Below are positions 8,637-15,203 of a stretch of DNA of 64,000 nt, in pieces (positions within the stretch are counted from its first letter, which is position 1; each line of letters starts with the position of its first letter). The translations under genes were made by a program, and so were the position numbers. The notes under the pieces were generated by a model. That model made no database searches and was not told the origin of the DNA. It was given only the letters and a program-made list of their open reading frames with translations. Source of the stretch: Armatimonadetes bacterium Uphvl-Ar2 (lineage in GTDB: Bacteria > Armatimonadota > Fimbriimonadia > Fimbriimonadales > Fimbriimonadaceae). The DNA lies in contig CP021424.1 in assembly GCA_002162095.1 (NCBI GenBank), forward strand, positions 2,294,001 through 2,358,000, written 5' to 3'.

Positions 8637-8658
8637 TTATAGGTATTTAGGCCTATAA
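8637..8658. promoter_or_regulatory. Inverted repeat upstream of cassette 1
   Basis: Arms TTATAGG and CCTATAA, separated by 8 nt, sit about 37 bp upstream of the -10 box and are followed by nine G residues at 8664-8672. The element is kept in all three cassettes, which suggests an operator or activator site. Confidence 0.55.
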
Positions 8659-8694
8659 ATTGCGGGGGGGGGCGTGAGTTTGAGGATTTTGCCT

Positions 8695-8700
8695 TATATT
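8695..8700 (+). promoter_or_regulatory. -10 box of cassette 1 (leaderless)
   Basis: TATATT lies 6 nt before the ATG at 8707. It sits inside a block of about 30 bp that is identical in the three cassettes. The -35 position falls at the end of the G tract and has no consensus. Confidence 0.55.
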
Positions 8701-8706
8701 AAAGAC

Positions 8707-9228
8707 ATGCGAGTGAAATCTCTAGCATCCGCATTGGGGGCGAGTGCCCTCCTTCTTGTCCTCCCCATGTCTGCTTTTGGGCAGAATGCTTCGCCGGCGA
8801 TGACTGGCACGATCACCGGACCGAGTTCCGCTACGGTTAAGCAAACGGTCCTCTTCACCGTTACTGGAAGGGATCAAGATACCAATTTCGAAAAGGGCAT
8901 CACATGGACGGACCCGGAAACCGGAGAAGAGCATGTGCTTGTACCTCCCCGTTTTGTCGTGTTCAATAACTACGATCACAATCAGGCCACAATCACCCTT
9001 AACACCCAGGGTTTCGAACTAGGTGAGCTTGTGCTTTGGACTCACCAGCAAAACGAGGCGGACGGGCAAAAGCGGTACCAATTGTCGGTGAAAGTTGCGC
9101 CGACAGTACCTGCTCAAGGAATTGGCATCCTGGATATCACCTACCGGGACTACGTGCACGCACTGTCACCTTTCAAGGACTCGGACATCTACCTAACGTA
9201 CCAGGTGATCGTCAATCCAGAGCCATGA
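8707..9228 (+). CDS. Cassette gene A1: secreted beta-rich protein, unknown family
   Basis: I do not recognise this family. The 173-aa product starts MRVKSLASALGA and has a clear Sec signal peptide ending AFG-Q (about residue 26). The mature part of about 147 aa looks all-beta, possibly an Ig-like domain: 'TGTITGPSSATV', 'GRDQDTNFEKG', 'DPETGEE', 'FELGEL', 'HQQNEADGQKRYQLSVKV'. It has no cysteine and no catalytic motif. The ATG at 8707 was chosen over the upstream in-frame GTG because the intervening DNA contains the conserved -10 box and the signal peptide then has a normal n-region. Its TGA overlaps the ATG of gene B1 (ATGA). Confidence 0.75.
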   Translation: MRVKSLASALGASALLLVLPMSAFGQNASPAMTGTITGPSSATVKQTVLFTVTGRDQDTNFEKGITWTDPETGEEHVLVPPRFVVFNNYDHNQATITLNTQGFELGELVLWTHQQNEADGQKRYQLSVKVAPTVPAQGIGILDITYRDYVHALSPFKDSDIYLTYQVIVNPEP

Positions 9229-10235
9229 GCCTGCTGCTTGCCATTTCCTTACTTGGCTTGCAAGAAGTGAAATCCTTCCCGGGTGGCACCGGGAAGGAAG
9301 CCGCTGCATGGATGCATTCCTTGACCAATGAGCCAGTCATGGTCAACACTTACGGTGCCGTACCTCCGATTGATGTTGATCTCAGGAATGAGCGCAAGCC
9401 TGAGGAGTCAAAAAGTGCCTATATAGGCAGACTTATTGCAAAAAGTCTAGACAAAAGCAGTGTTTGCTTTGATTACTCGTACAAGCCAGATGAAGTTGGG
9501 CTAGGTATCCGAATACTACGTCCAAATCGGAAGTACCCAAGAATGACTCAAGATTTCCAGTTCTGGGAAAGTTTCGGAAGAGGGTTTCCGTCCGCTGATC
9601 GCGCACAGATTGAGATATCCGACGGACTGTTGAATCTCAAGGTTGGCAACTCTGGAAGTATCGTCGTTAACGAGGTTGGCTCATTCTTTACCAAGGAGGA
9701 TCATTGGATATTCAAGGACGGAACAGTAGCACTTGCAGGTGCTGGCATTACGAGAGAGCAGTTCCGAACGATGAGATTCATGTGCACTCCCGTCAAGTTC
9801 GATGAAGAGGGGAATGCGATGATCGACCGAAAGCGGGCAACGAAGTGGATGCTGGATGCGACCGTTTCAAGCCACGGTCAAGAGTTAGCCTCTTGGGCGA
9901 TCGAGGTCAAGCAGTCTGTATATGGGGAGTTACTGAAAAGCCTTTCAGATATAGAATTTGGCTCGATCTTCGCAGTGAGATCGATGGAGGGTCCACGGTT
10001 TCAAAGAGAGTTCGCGCCGCTCACTACTGCTCACCAAGCTGCGATTGGGTTTCACCAAAGAGCACGCTCCCAGGGTCCTTATGAAGGTGACAACACAAGA
10101 TACCTTCAGCTTGTACGTGAAGTAACGTTTTATGGGGATGCCGACTCTACGCATCCCGTGCTTGTAGTCCTTGCCGAAGATGGAAGGCTTGCGTTCGCTG
10201 TAATGACGAAAACTGGAAATCAACAAGTGTGGTAG
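9225..10235 (+). CDS. Cassette gene B1: secreted protein, unknown family
   Basis: I do not recognise this family. The 336-aa product has a short hydrophobic N-terminus (MSLLLAISLLGLQ) that probably directs export, followed directly by FPGGTGKEAAAW. Blocks shared with B2 and B3 include 'EPVMVNTYG..P', 'RKPEESKSAYIGRLI', 'DHW', 'RKRATKWMLDA', 'QGPYEGDNTRYL' and the C-terminal GNQQVW. It is translationally coupled to A1 by an ATGA overlap, which suggests fixed stoichiometry and a physical partnership between A and B (inference). No enzyme motif is evident. Confidence 0.75.
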   Translation: MSLLLAISLLGLQEVKSFPGGTGKEAAAWMHSLTNEPVMVNTYGAVPPIDVDLRNERKPEESKSAYIGRLIAKSLDKSSVCFDYSYKPDEVGLGIRILRPNRKYPRMTQDFQFWESFGRGFPSADRAQIEISDGLLNLKVGNSGSIVVNEVGSFFTKEDHWIFKDGTVALAGAGITREQFRTMRFMCTPVKFDEEGNAMIDRKRATKWMLDATVSSHGQELASWAIEVKQSVYGELLKSLSDIEFGSIFAVRSMEGPRFQREFAPLTTAHQAAIGFHQRARSQGPYEGDNTRYLQLVREVTFYGDADSTHPVLVVLAEDGRLAFAVMTKTGNQQVW

Positions 10236-10256
10236 TAACCACCAGAGAACTGGATG

Positions 10257-10291
10257 CCCCCTCACGCCACTCGGCGGAGGGGGATTTCTTT
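10257..10291 (+). terminator. Terminator of cassette 1
   Basis: CCCCCTC and GAGGGGG form a 7-bp GC stem, followed by ATTTCTTTG. The element is nearly identical in the three cassettes. Confidence 0.75.
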
Positions 10292-10340
10292 GTGAGAACC
10301 TGAGAGAACCAGGCAGTAAGCGCAGGCTTCTTAGGTTCAA

Positions 10341-10362
10341 TTATAGGTATTTAGACCTATAA
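10341..10362. promoter_or_regulatory. Inverted repeat upstream of cassette 2
   Basis: A perfect 8-bp inverted repeat (TTATAGGT and ACCTATAA, 6-nt loop) followed by ten G residues at 10368-10377. This is the best-preserved copy of the element. The compensated change in the right arm (A facing T, against G in copies 1 and 3) argues that the dyad itself is selected. Confidence 0.6.
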
Positions 10363-10397
10363 AGTGCGGGGGGGGGGCGAGTTTGAGGATTTTGCCT

Positions 10398-10403
10398 TAT
10401 ATT
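10398..10403 (+). promoter_or_regulatory. -10 box of cassette 2 (leaderless)
   Basis: TATATT lies 6 nt before the ATG at 10410. The distance from the G tract to the -10 box is 20 nt, against 22 in copies 1 and 3. Confidence 0.55.
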
Positions 10404-10409
10404 AAAGAC

Positions 10410-10958
10410 ATGCGAGTGAAATCTCTAGCATCCGCATTGGGGGCGATTGCCCTCCTCCTTGTCCTCCCCGTGTATGCTTTTGGGCAGACGCCCCCTCCTC
10501 CTCCTGCTGGCAACAATCAGCCGCCCCTTCACGGAACTATTTCTGGGCCAAGTTCCGCGAATCTTGGCACAAACATAGTCATCAACTTCATGGCCAAGGA
10601 TCAAGATACGGGCTATATTCCCGGCAGAGAAGTTTATAATCCTGCGACCGGAGAAGTGGAGACGTACCCGGAGGTGTGGTACACCATCGACAACTACGAA
10701 CATAACGCAGTTGAAATTCAGCTGGACATTGAAGGATTTGAGTTGGGTTCAACACCCAATGGTGGTTGGGAACTTCAACAAACGGAACCTGGTGGCGTTA
10801 AGCGCTATCAGTTGGCAGTCAATGTGGCCACATCGATGAGTTCAAGTGGCTTCGGGAAAGCGCGGATCATTTATCGGGACATGAAGGAGCTTCCGTTCGT
10901 GTGGTGGGATGCTTTCAGTTACACCGCGACTTTGACTATCGCGCTGAACCAACCATGA
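10410..10958 (+). CDS. Cassette gene A2: secreted beta-rich protein, unknown family
   Basis: A 182-aa paralogue of A1 and A3. The signal peptide is almost identical to that of A1 (MRVKSLASALGA, hydrophobic core, cleavage near AFG-Q), followed by a Pro-rich stretch. The mature domain keeps the family pattern 'HGTISGPSSANLGTN', 'KDQDTGYIPG', 'NPATGEVE', 'FELGS', 'LQQTEPGGVKRYQLAVNV', 'SGFGKA', but differs from A1 at most other positions. The C-terminal part is Trp-rich (VWWDAFSY), unlike the HALSP/HVLSP of A1 and A3. It overlaps B2 by ATGA. Confidence 0.75.
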   Translation: MRVKSLASALGAIALLLVLPVYAFGQTPPPPPAGNNQPPLHGTISGPSSANLGTNIVINFMAKDQDTGYIPGREVYNPATGEVETYPEVWYTIDNYEHNAVEIQLDIEGFELGSTPNGGWELQQTEPGGVKRYQLAVNVATSMSSSGFGKARIIYRDMKELPFVWWDAFSYTATLTIALNQP

Positions 10959-11974
10959 CAACAGCTGTTGCTTTGGTTTGCCTGCTCGTGCGTGAGCCAA
11001 AGATTGCCGTATTCCCGGGCGGTTCTGCCCGGGAGTTGGCGGTTTGGATTCGCTCGCATACAAACGAGCCGGCAATGGTAAACGCGTACTCTGGTGTGCC
11101 GAGAATTGAGGTCGATCTTAGCTCCGGACAGAAACCCGACGAGAGCAAAAGTGCGTTTCTTGGCCGATTGATATCAAAGTCGCTTGAGAAGCAGCGGTTC
11201 TCTTTTGAGGTCCTGTACGAAAAGGAAGCAAAGCACCTTGGTGTGCGCATCGGACGGCCCCAGAGAGGTTTTCCTCGCGATCATCAAGAACGCACGTTCT
11301 ACATGGACCTTGCGAGGGGCTACCCAAGTGCTGATCAGGCAGTCGTGTCAATTGATTCGGAGCAATTAACCTTCGCTCACGGAGATAGCGGGAGTTTTTC
11401 ACTATCGACTGTTCAAGGTTGGTTTGACAGGTCTGACCATTGGCTTGCCGGCAATGGCAACATCGCTATCTCGGGCGAACCGGTGGATAAGCAGACATTT
11501 CGCTTACTTCGGCAAATGACTGTCCCTCTGATGCTTAATGAAGAGGGGCTATTCGTCGTCAATAGAAAGCGAGCTACACAGTGGATGCTCGAAGGTGCAA
11601 ACCGCAAACAGGGGACGCAGCAGCTGGCGAGTTGGGCGGTCGAATCTAAACGTCAAATCTACGGGGCATTGCTTGATAGCCTAACGGATGATGAATTCAA
11701 GAAGATATTTGAGTCCAAGTCGCCTCAAGGGCCAACATTTGTAAAGGAGTTTGATCCTCAATCAACCGTCCATCAGGCGGCTGTTGAATACCACCGACGA
11801 GCACTCACCGAAGGTCCTTACGACGGGGATAACACTTGGTACCTAGAAATGGTTCGCGATACACCACAAATAGGTGAGGCTGACAGATCAAAGCCTGTCA
11901 AGGTCGGATTGGGCTCAGATGGTCGATTATCGTTTGTCATCAGAACGACGAACGGCAATGAGCAATCTTGGTAA
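10955..11974 (+). CDS. Cassette gene B2: secreted protein, unknown family
   Basis: A 339-aa paralogue of B1 and B3 with a short hydrophobic N-terminus (MTTAVALVCLLVREPK) before FPGGSARELAVW. Family blocks retained: 'EPAMVNAYSGVP', 'KPDESKSAFLGRLI', 'DHW', 'RKRATQWMLEG', 'EGPYDGDNTWYLEMVRDTP' and the C-terminal GNEQSW. B2 and B3 share the 'EMVRDTPQ(I/L)G.AD' block, which is altered in B1, so copies 2 and 3 may be closer to each other here. It is coupled to A2 by an ATGA overlap. Confidence 0.75.
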   Translation: MTTAVALVCLLVREPKIAVFPGGSARELAVWIRSHTNEPAMVNAYSGVPRIEVDLSSGQKPDESKSAFLGRLISKSLEKQRFSFEVLYEKEAKHLGVRIGRPQRGFPRDHQERTFYMDLARGYPSADQAVVSIDSEQLTFAHGDSGSFSLSTVQGWFDRSDHWLAGNGNIAISGEPVDKQTFRLLRQMTVPLMLNEEGLFVVNRKRATQWMLEGANRKQGTQQLASWAVESKRQIYGALLDSLTDDEFKKIFESKSPQGPTFVKEFDPQSTVHQAAVEYHRRALTEGPYDGDNTWYLEMVRDTPQIGEADRSKPVKVGLGSDGRLSFVIRTTNGNEQSW

Positions 11975-11999
11975 GTTAGGATTGGCAAAACCAAAAAAA

Positions 12000-12034
12000 C
12001 CCCCTCACGCCACTCGGCGGAGGGGGATTTCTTT
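12000..12034 (+). terminator. Terminator of cassette 2
   Basis: Same CCCCCTC/GAGGGGG stem and ATTTCTTTG tail as in cassette 1, including an identical loop. It is preceded by an A-rich run. Confidence 0.75.
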
Positions 12035-12083
12035 GTGAGAACCTGAGAGAACCAGGCAGTAAGCGCGGACTCTGTAGGTTCAC

Positions 12084-12105
12084 TTATAGGTATTTAGGCC
12101 TATAA
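12084..12105. promoter_or_regulatory. Inverted repeat upstream of cassette 3
   Basis: Arms TTATAGG and CCTATAA, separated by 8 nt, followed by eight G residues at 12111-12118. Confidence 0.55.
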
Positions 12106-12140
12106 ATGGCGGGGGGGGCGCGAGTTTGAGGATTTTGCCT

Positions 12141-12146
12141 TATATT
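12141..12146 (+). promoter_or_regulatory. -10 box of cassette 3 (leaderless)
   Basis: TATATT lies 6 nt before the ATG at 12153, in the same conserved block as in copies 1 and 2. Confidence 0.55.
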
Positions 12147-12152
12147 AAAGAC

Positions 12153-12686
12153 ATGCGAGTGAATTCCCTAAAAGCTGCATCAATCGTCTTCGCAGCAGTC
12201 GCTGTCGCGCCCTCCTTTGCGATTGCTCAAGGCGCACCGGCCCCGGGCAATCCAACCCCTGCAATGTATGGATCGATCTCAGGTCCCAGTTCGGTCACTC
12301 TTGGCGCAAACATCGTCATTGATGTTATGGGCAAGGATCAAGACCAAGCCTACATACCGGGGTATTCCTATATCGACCCAGAGACGGGGCAGCAGGTTAA
12401 CGTTCCAGAGCGATTCGAAACTTTTGACAGCCACCATCACGACGCTAGCCAAATCGTCCTGGACGAAGAGGGCTTTGGCCTTGGCACACTGGTATCTTGG
12501 TCGTTGCAGCAAAACGAACCTGGTGGGGTCCGGCGGTGGCAGGCAGCAGTGAAGGTTACGTCCGTAATGACGACTTCAGGTTTTGGAAAGATCATCGTCA
12601 CTTACGATGATACGGTACACGTATTATCGCCGTACCACGACGAGTCGATCATTCTTACCAAAACCATTGGATTGGTACAGCCGTGA
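12153..12686 (+). CDS. Cassette gene A3: secreted beta-rich protein, unknown family
   Basis: A 177-aa paralogue of A1 and A2. After the first codons the signal peptide differs (MRVNSLKAASIVFAAV, cleavage near AIA-Q), although the promoter DNA is identical. The mature domain keeps 'YGSISGPSSVTLGANIVI', 'GKDQDQAYIPG', 'DPETGQQ', 'FGLGTL', 'LQQNEPGGVRRWQAAVKV', 'SGFGKI' and 'HVLSPYHDES'. It has a His-rich patch (DSHHHD). No cysteine or enzyme motif is seen. It overlaps B3 by a GTGA junction. Confidence 0.75.
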   Translation: MRVNSLKAASIVFAAVAVAPSFAIAQGAPAPGNPTPAMYGSISGPSSVTLGANIVIDVMGKDQDQAYIPGYSYIDPETGQQVNVPERFETFDSHHHDASQIVLDEEGFGLGTLVSWSLQQNEPGGVRRWQAAVKVTSVMTTSGFGKIIVTYDDTVHVLSPYHDESIILTKTIGLVQP

Positions 12687-13705
12687 CGGTTTGCCTTGCC
12701 CTTGGACTGGCCTTTTGGCCTGTGTCTGACGGCAAGGCCTCTTTCCCTGGCGGTACGGGGAAGGAAGCCGCCGCTTGGATTTACGGGCTAACCAAAGAGC
12801 CAGTGATGGTGAATACGTTCGGCGCGGCACCTGCTTTTTCGATTGATCTTACGGAAGAACGCAAGCCAGACGAATCTCAAAGCGCGTTTGTTGGCCGACT
12901 CATCACCAGTCAATTGAAGCGCGAAGGTGTGGTGTTTGATACGGTCTACTCTCCGGAAATCTCGGCCTTTGGCATTCGGATTGGTCGTCCTCAATCACGC
13001 TATCCTCGGGTGACAAGAGACCTGAACTTTTGGCGAGATTTTGCGCTGGGTTATCCGGCAACGGACCAAAGTCAAGTGTTGATTGAGGACGGCCGTTTAC
13101 GGCTTGCATCTGGCAATTATGGAAGCGCTATTGTAGCAGGTGCTATGGGGTTCTTCTCCACCACCGATCACTGGGTGTCAAAGGACGGTACCGTGGCCAT
13201 TGCGGGTATCGACATTGCGAGGGCCGAGTTCCGTGAAATGAGGAAGATGTGCTCGCCTTTGGAATTTAATGAATCCGGTGATTTTGTGGTCAGCCGAAAG
13301 CGGGCAACTCGCTGGATGCTCGAAGGTGCCCTTCGAAAGACAAGAAGCCAGCGCCTGGCCATCTGGTTCATAGAGGGGAAGGAGGCAGTCTACAGCGAAC
13401 TTCTGAATTCACTTTCGGATCAGGAATTCAATGAGATCTTTCGTGCAAAGTCGGATTCAGGGCCAGTCATTGAAAAGGAGTTTGCTCCTCTTAGTGCGAC
13501 TCATCAAGTTGCAATGGCGACCCACAATCGAGCTCGTAAAGAGGGTCCCTACGAAGGCGACAACTCGTTCTACCTTGAGATGGTGCGCGATACACCTCAA
13601 CTCGGTGATGCTGATCCGACGAAGCCGGTAAAGGTTGTATTGGCAGTTGATGGCCAGCTCGCCTTTATCATCACCACAACGACCGGAAACCAGCAAGTTT
13701 GGTGA
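12683..13705 (+). CDS. Cassette gene B3: secreted protein, unknown family
   Basis: A 340-aa paralogue of B1 and B2. It starts at GTG 12683 within a GTGA overlap with A3. The N-terminus (MTVCLALGLAFWPVSDG) is a short, weak signal sequence before FPGGTGKEAAAW. Family blocks: 'EPVMVNTFGAAP', 'RKPDESQSAFVGRLI', 'DHW', 'RKRATRWMLEG', 'EFAPLSATHQVA', 'EGPYEGDNSFYLEMVRDTP' and the C-terminal GNQQVW. The strongest conservation is at the two ends and in the RKRAT.WML helix. No function is assigned. Confidence 0.75.
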   Translation: MTVCLALGLAFWPVSDGKASFPGGTGKEAAAWIYGLTKEPVMVNTFGAAPAFSIDLTEERKPDESQSAFVGRLITSQLKREGVVFDTVYSPEISAFGIRIGRPQSRYPRVTRDLNFWRDFALGYPATDQSQVLIEDGRLRLASGNYGSAIVAGAMGFFSTTDHWVSKDGTVAIAGIDIARAEFREMRKMCSPLEFNESGDFVVSRKRATRWMLEGALRKTRSQRLAIWFIEGKEAVYSELLNSLSDQEFNEIFRAKSDSGPVIEKEFAPLSATHQVAMATHNRARKEGPYEGDNSFYLEMVRDTPQLGDADPTKPVKVVLAVDGQLAFIITTTTGNQQVW

Positions 13706-13716
13706 GTAAAGAAAAT

Positions 13717-13751
13717 CCCCCTCACGCTACACGGCGGAGGGGGATTTCTTT
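13717..13751 (+). terminator. Terminator of cassette 3
   Basis: Same CCCCCTC/GAGGGGG stem and ATTTCTTTG tail as copies 1 and 2; only the loop differs. It lies 12 bp after the B3 stop and near the 3' end of the convergent sigma factor gene. Confidence 0.75.
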
Positions 13752-13776
13752 GTGAGAAATTAAGCGAGCGAACCGC

Positions 13777-14900
13777 TTAGTTCGGGCTGGGGGTGATGGT
13801 GAAGCCGCTGGCGCTAAGCTCTTGCCCGATGTGGCGCAGCTTCTTCATCGCGCGCAGTTCGATCTGGCGCACTCTTTCCCGCGTGACGTTGAGCGCGGCG
13901 CCCACCTCTTCCAAGGTGCGGCTGCGGCCATCGTCCATCCCAAACCGGAGGCGAACCACGTCGCGCTCTCGGCTCGTCAGGCGGCCCAGAATGCTGTCAA
14001 TCTCTTCGCGGCGGATCAGCGACCAGGTCACATCGCTCGGGGTCGGCATGTTCGTGCTCGGCACAAAGTCACCAATCGAGGAGTTGTCCTTTTCGCCCAC
14101 CGGGGTTTCCAGCGAGAGCGGTTCCACGGCCACGCGCATCATTTCTTGCACGCGGTCGGGGCTCATGCCCACGCGCTCGGCCACTTCTTCCGGCGTCGGT
14201 TCGCGGTGCAGTTCTTGCTGCAGCTGGTTGGCCGTCTTCATCACCTTGTTGATGAGTTCGGCCACGTAAACCGGGATGCGGATGGTGCGGCCCTGGTTGA
14301 TGATCGCACGGGCAATGGCACGGCGGATCCACCACGTCGCGTAGGTGGAGAAGCGGAAGCCCTTGCGCCAGTCAAACTTCTCAACCGCGCGGATCAGACC
14401 GAGGTTGCCCTCTTGGATCAGGTCGGCAAGGGGATGCCCCGGGCGTTGTACTTCTTGGCGATGGAGACAACCAGGCGGAGGTTGCTCTCTATCAGGTGCT
14501 GCTTGGCGGCGCGACCCGACTTGATGATCTCCTTGATCTCCCACTGGTCGAATTCGTAGTCCTTGGGCTTGTTCACCAGTTCGGCGACCTTAGACCACTT
14601 GCCGTTCTCGGCGAGGTCCATGGCTTGCACACGCTTGGCCAGATGCTCTTCTTGGGCGGGGGTGAGCAGGTGGGCGCGGCGGGTCTGCCGCATCCACATC
14701 TCGAGTTCTTCGGATTCGTCGTTAGTACGAGTCTCCTCCTCCTCTTCCTCATCCTCCATTTCCAGCAGGTCTTCGGCATTCGGTTCATCGTCCATCAGCA
14801 TGTGCTTGGCCGCGTCCATGTAGACGTGCCGAGCGTGCGTTCGAACGGTGATCGCCTTGCCGCGCTTCACCTGGGTGGGCATCTGATTTTCGCCAGCCAT
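13777..14900 (-). CDS. rpoD: Principal-type sigma-70 factor, frameshifted as sequenced
   Basis: RNA polymerase sigma factor. The N-terminal 160 codons (from ATG 14900) hold an acidic stretch, a region 1.2-like '[14 protein letters not shown]' and the start of region 2 ([17 protein letters not shown]). The rest is in another frame: [20 protein letters not shown], '[12 protein letters not shown]', region 3, and region 4.2 '[17 protein letters not shown]'. The frames join if one base is added at about 14427 (C after GGC on the + strand), restoring [14 protein letters not shown]. About 374 aa would result, with no large region 1.1. An intact gene is expected for a principal sigma factor, so an assembly error is more likely than a true mutation. 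Confidence 0.85.
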
Positions 14901-15203
14901 TCTCTTCTTAACTTCTCACTGTGGATGCTACGAGAGCATCCGGGTTCATAGGTTCGGACGGATCAAAGTTGATCCTTGTCGCCCGAATAGGTACGGGCCT
15001 CCGTCTTCCTACTGATTTATAACTCAAGAATCCGCCCGAGGGCGAAAAATTCAGTTACAAAAGAGCATTGCAAGGGCCGTGCCAACGAGTGTAGACGGAA
15101 TGAACGGCCTAGAGGTTGCCTTGGGGTCACCTGGACTAGGGCCGGCTGGGTTTTCGGCCTGGGTCCAACAATCCCGCCCGAGACTTGCCAAAAGGGCCGG
15201 AAA
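14901..15203. other. 303-bp intergenic region upstream of the sigma factor gene
   Basis: No convincing coding sequence was seen. It should hold the sigma factor promoter and 5' leader (minus strand) and the 3' end of the cysteine desulfurase transcript. Two perfect short hairpins are visible: GATGCT/AGCATC near 14924-14940 and GGATCA/TGATCC near 14960-14975. They could structure the leader mRNA. An AT-rich stretch with TTTATAAC near 15015 is the best candidate promoter region. No tRNA-like fold was found. Confidence 0.5.

Larger units (their letters stand above)
8610..10313 (+). repeat. Tandem two-gene cassette, copy 1
   Basis: First of three head-to-tail units of about 1.7 kb. Each unit has CAGTAAGCGC at its 5' edge, an inverted repeat, a G tract, a conserved promoter, gene A, gene B overlapping A by 4 bp, and a conserved hairpin terminator. 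In copy 1 the 5' edge is the last codon and stop of the upstream lipoprotein gene. Hand-counted lines inside the unit are about 47-50% GC against about 58-65% in flanking genes. Confidence 0.85.
10314..12056 (+). repeat. Tandem two-gene cassette, copy 2
   Basis: Second unit of 1.74 kb. It begins with CAGTAAGCGC, the same junction as copy 1, although no lipoprotein gene precedes it. The promoter block and signal-peptide DNA are almost identical to copy 1; the mature coding parts are clearly diverged. Confidence 0.85.
12057..13760 (+). repeat. Tandem two-gene cassette, copy 3
   Basis: Third unit, again starting with CAGTAAGCGC. Identity with copies 1 and 2 runs through the promoter to a few codons into gene A and then drops. 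The 3' edge departs from the other copies just after the terminator, near 13757, where unique sequence leading to the sigma factor gene begins. Confidence 0.8.

Noticed and set aside
8637-12105. CRISPR-like array from the repeated upstream elements
   Set aside because: Only three copies occur, 1.7 kb apart, with genes between them and no cas genes.
8610-13760. Composite transposon or integron cassette array
   Set aside because: There is no transposase or integrase, no terminal inverted repeats and no target-site duplication or attC-like site. Simple tandem duplication explains the structure.
14421-14432. Programmed ribosomal frameshift in the sigma factor gene
   Set aside because: CCC TTG does not fit the X XXY YYZ rule, and five other loci in the window show the same kind of single-base loss.
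14901-15203. tRNA or small RNA gene in the longest intergenic gap
   Set aside because: Only short isolated hairpins were seen. No cloverleaf, TTC loop or terminator-bounded unit could be drawn.
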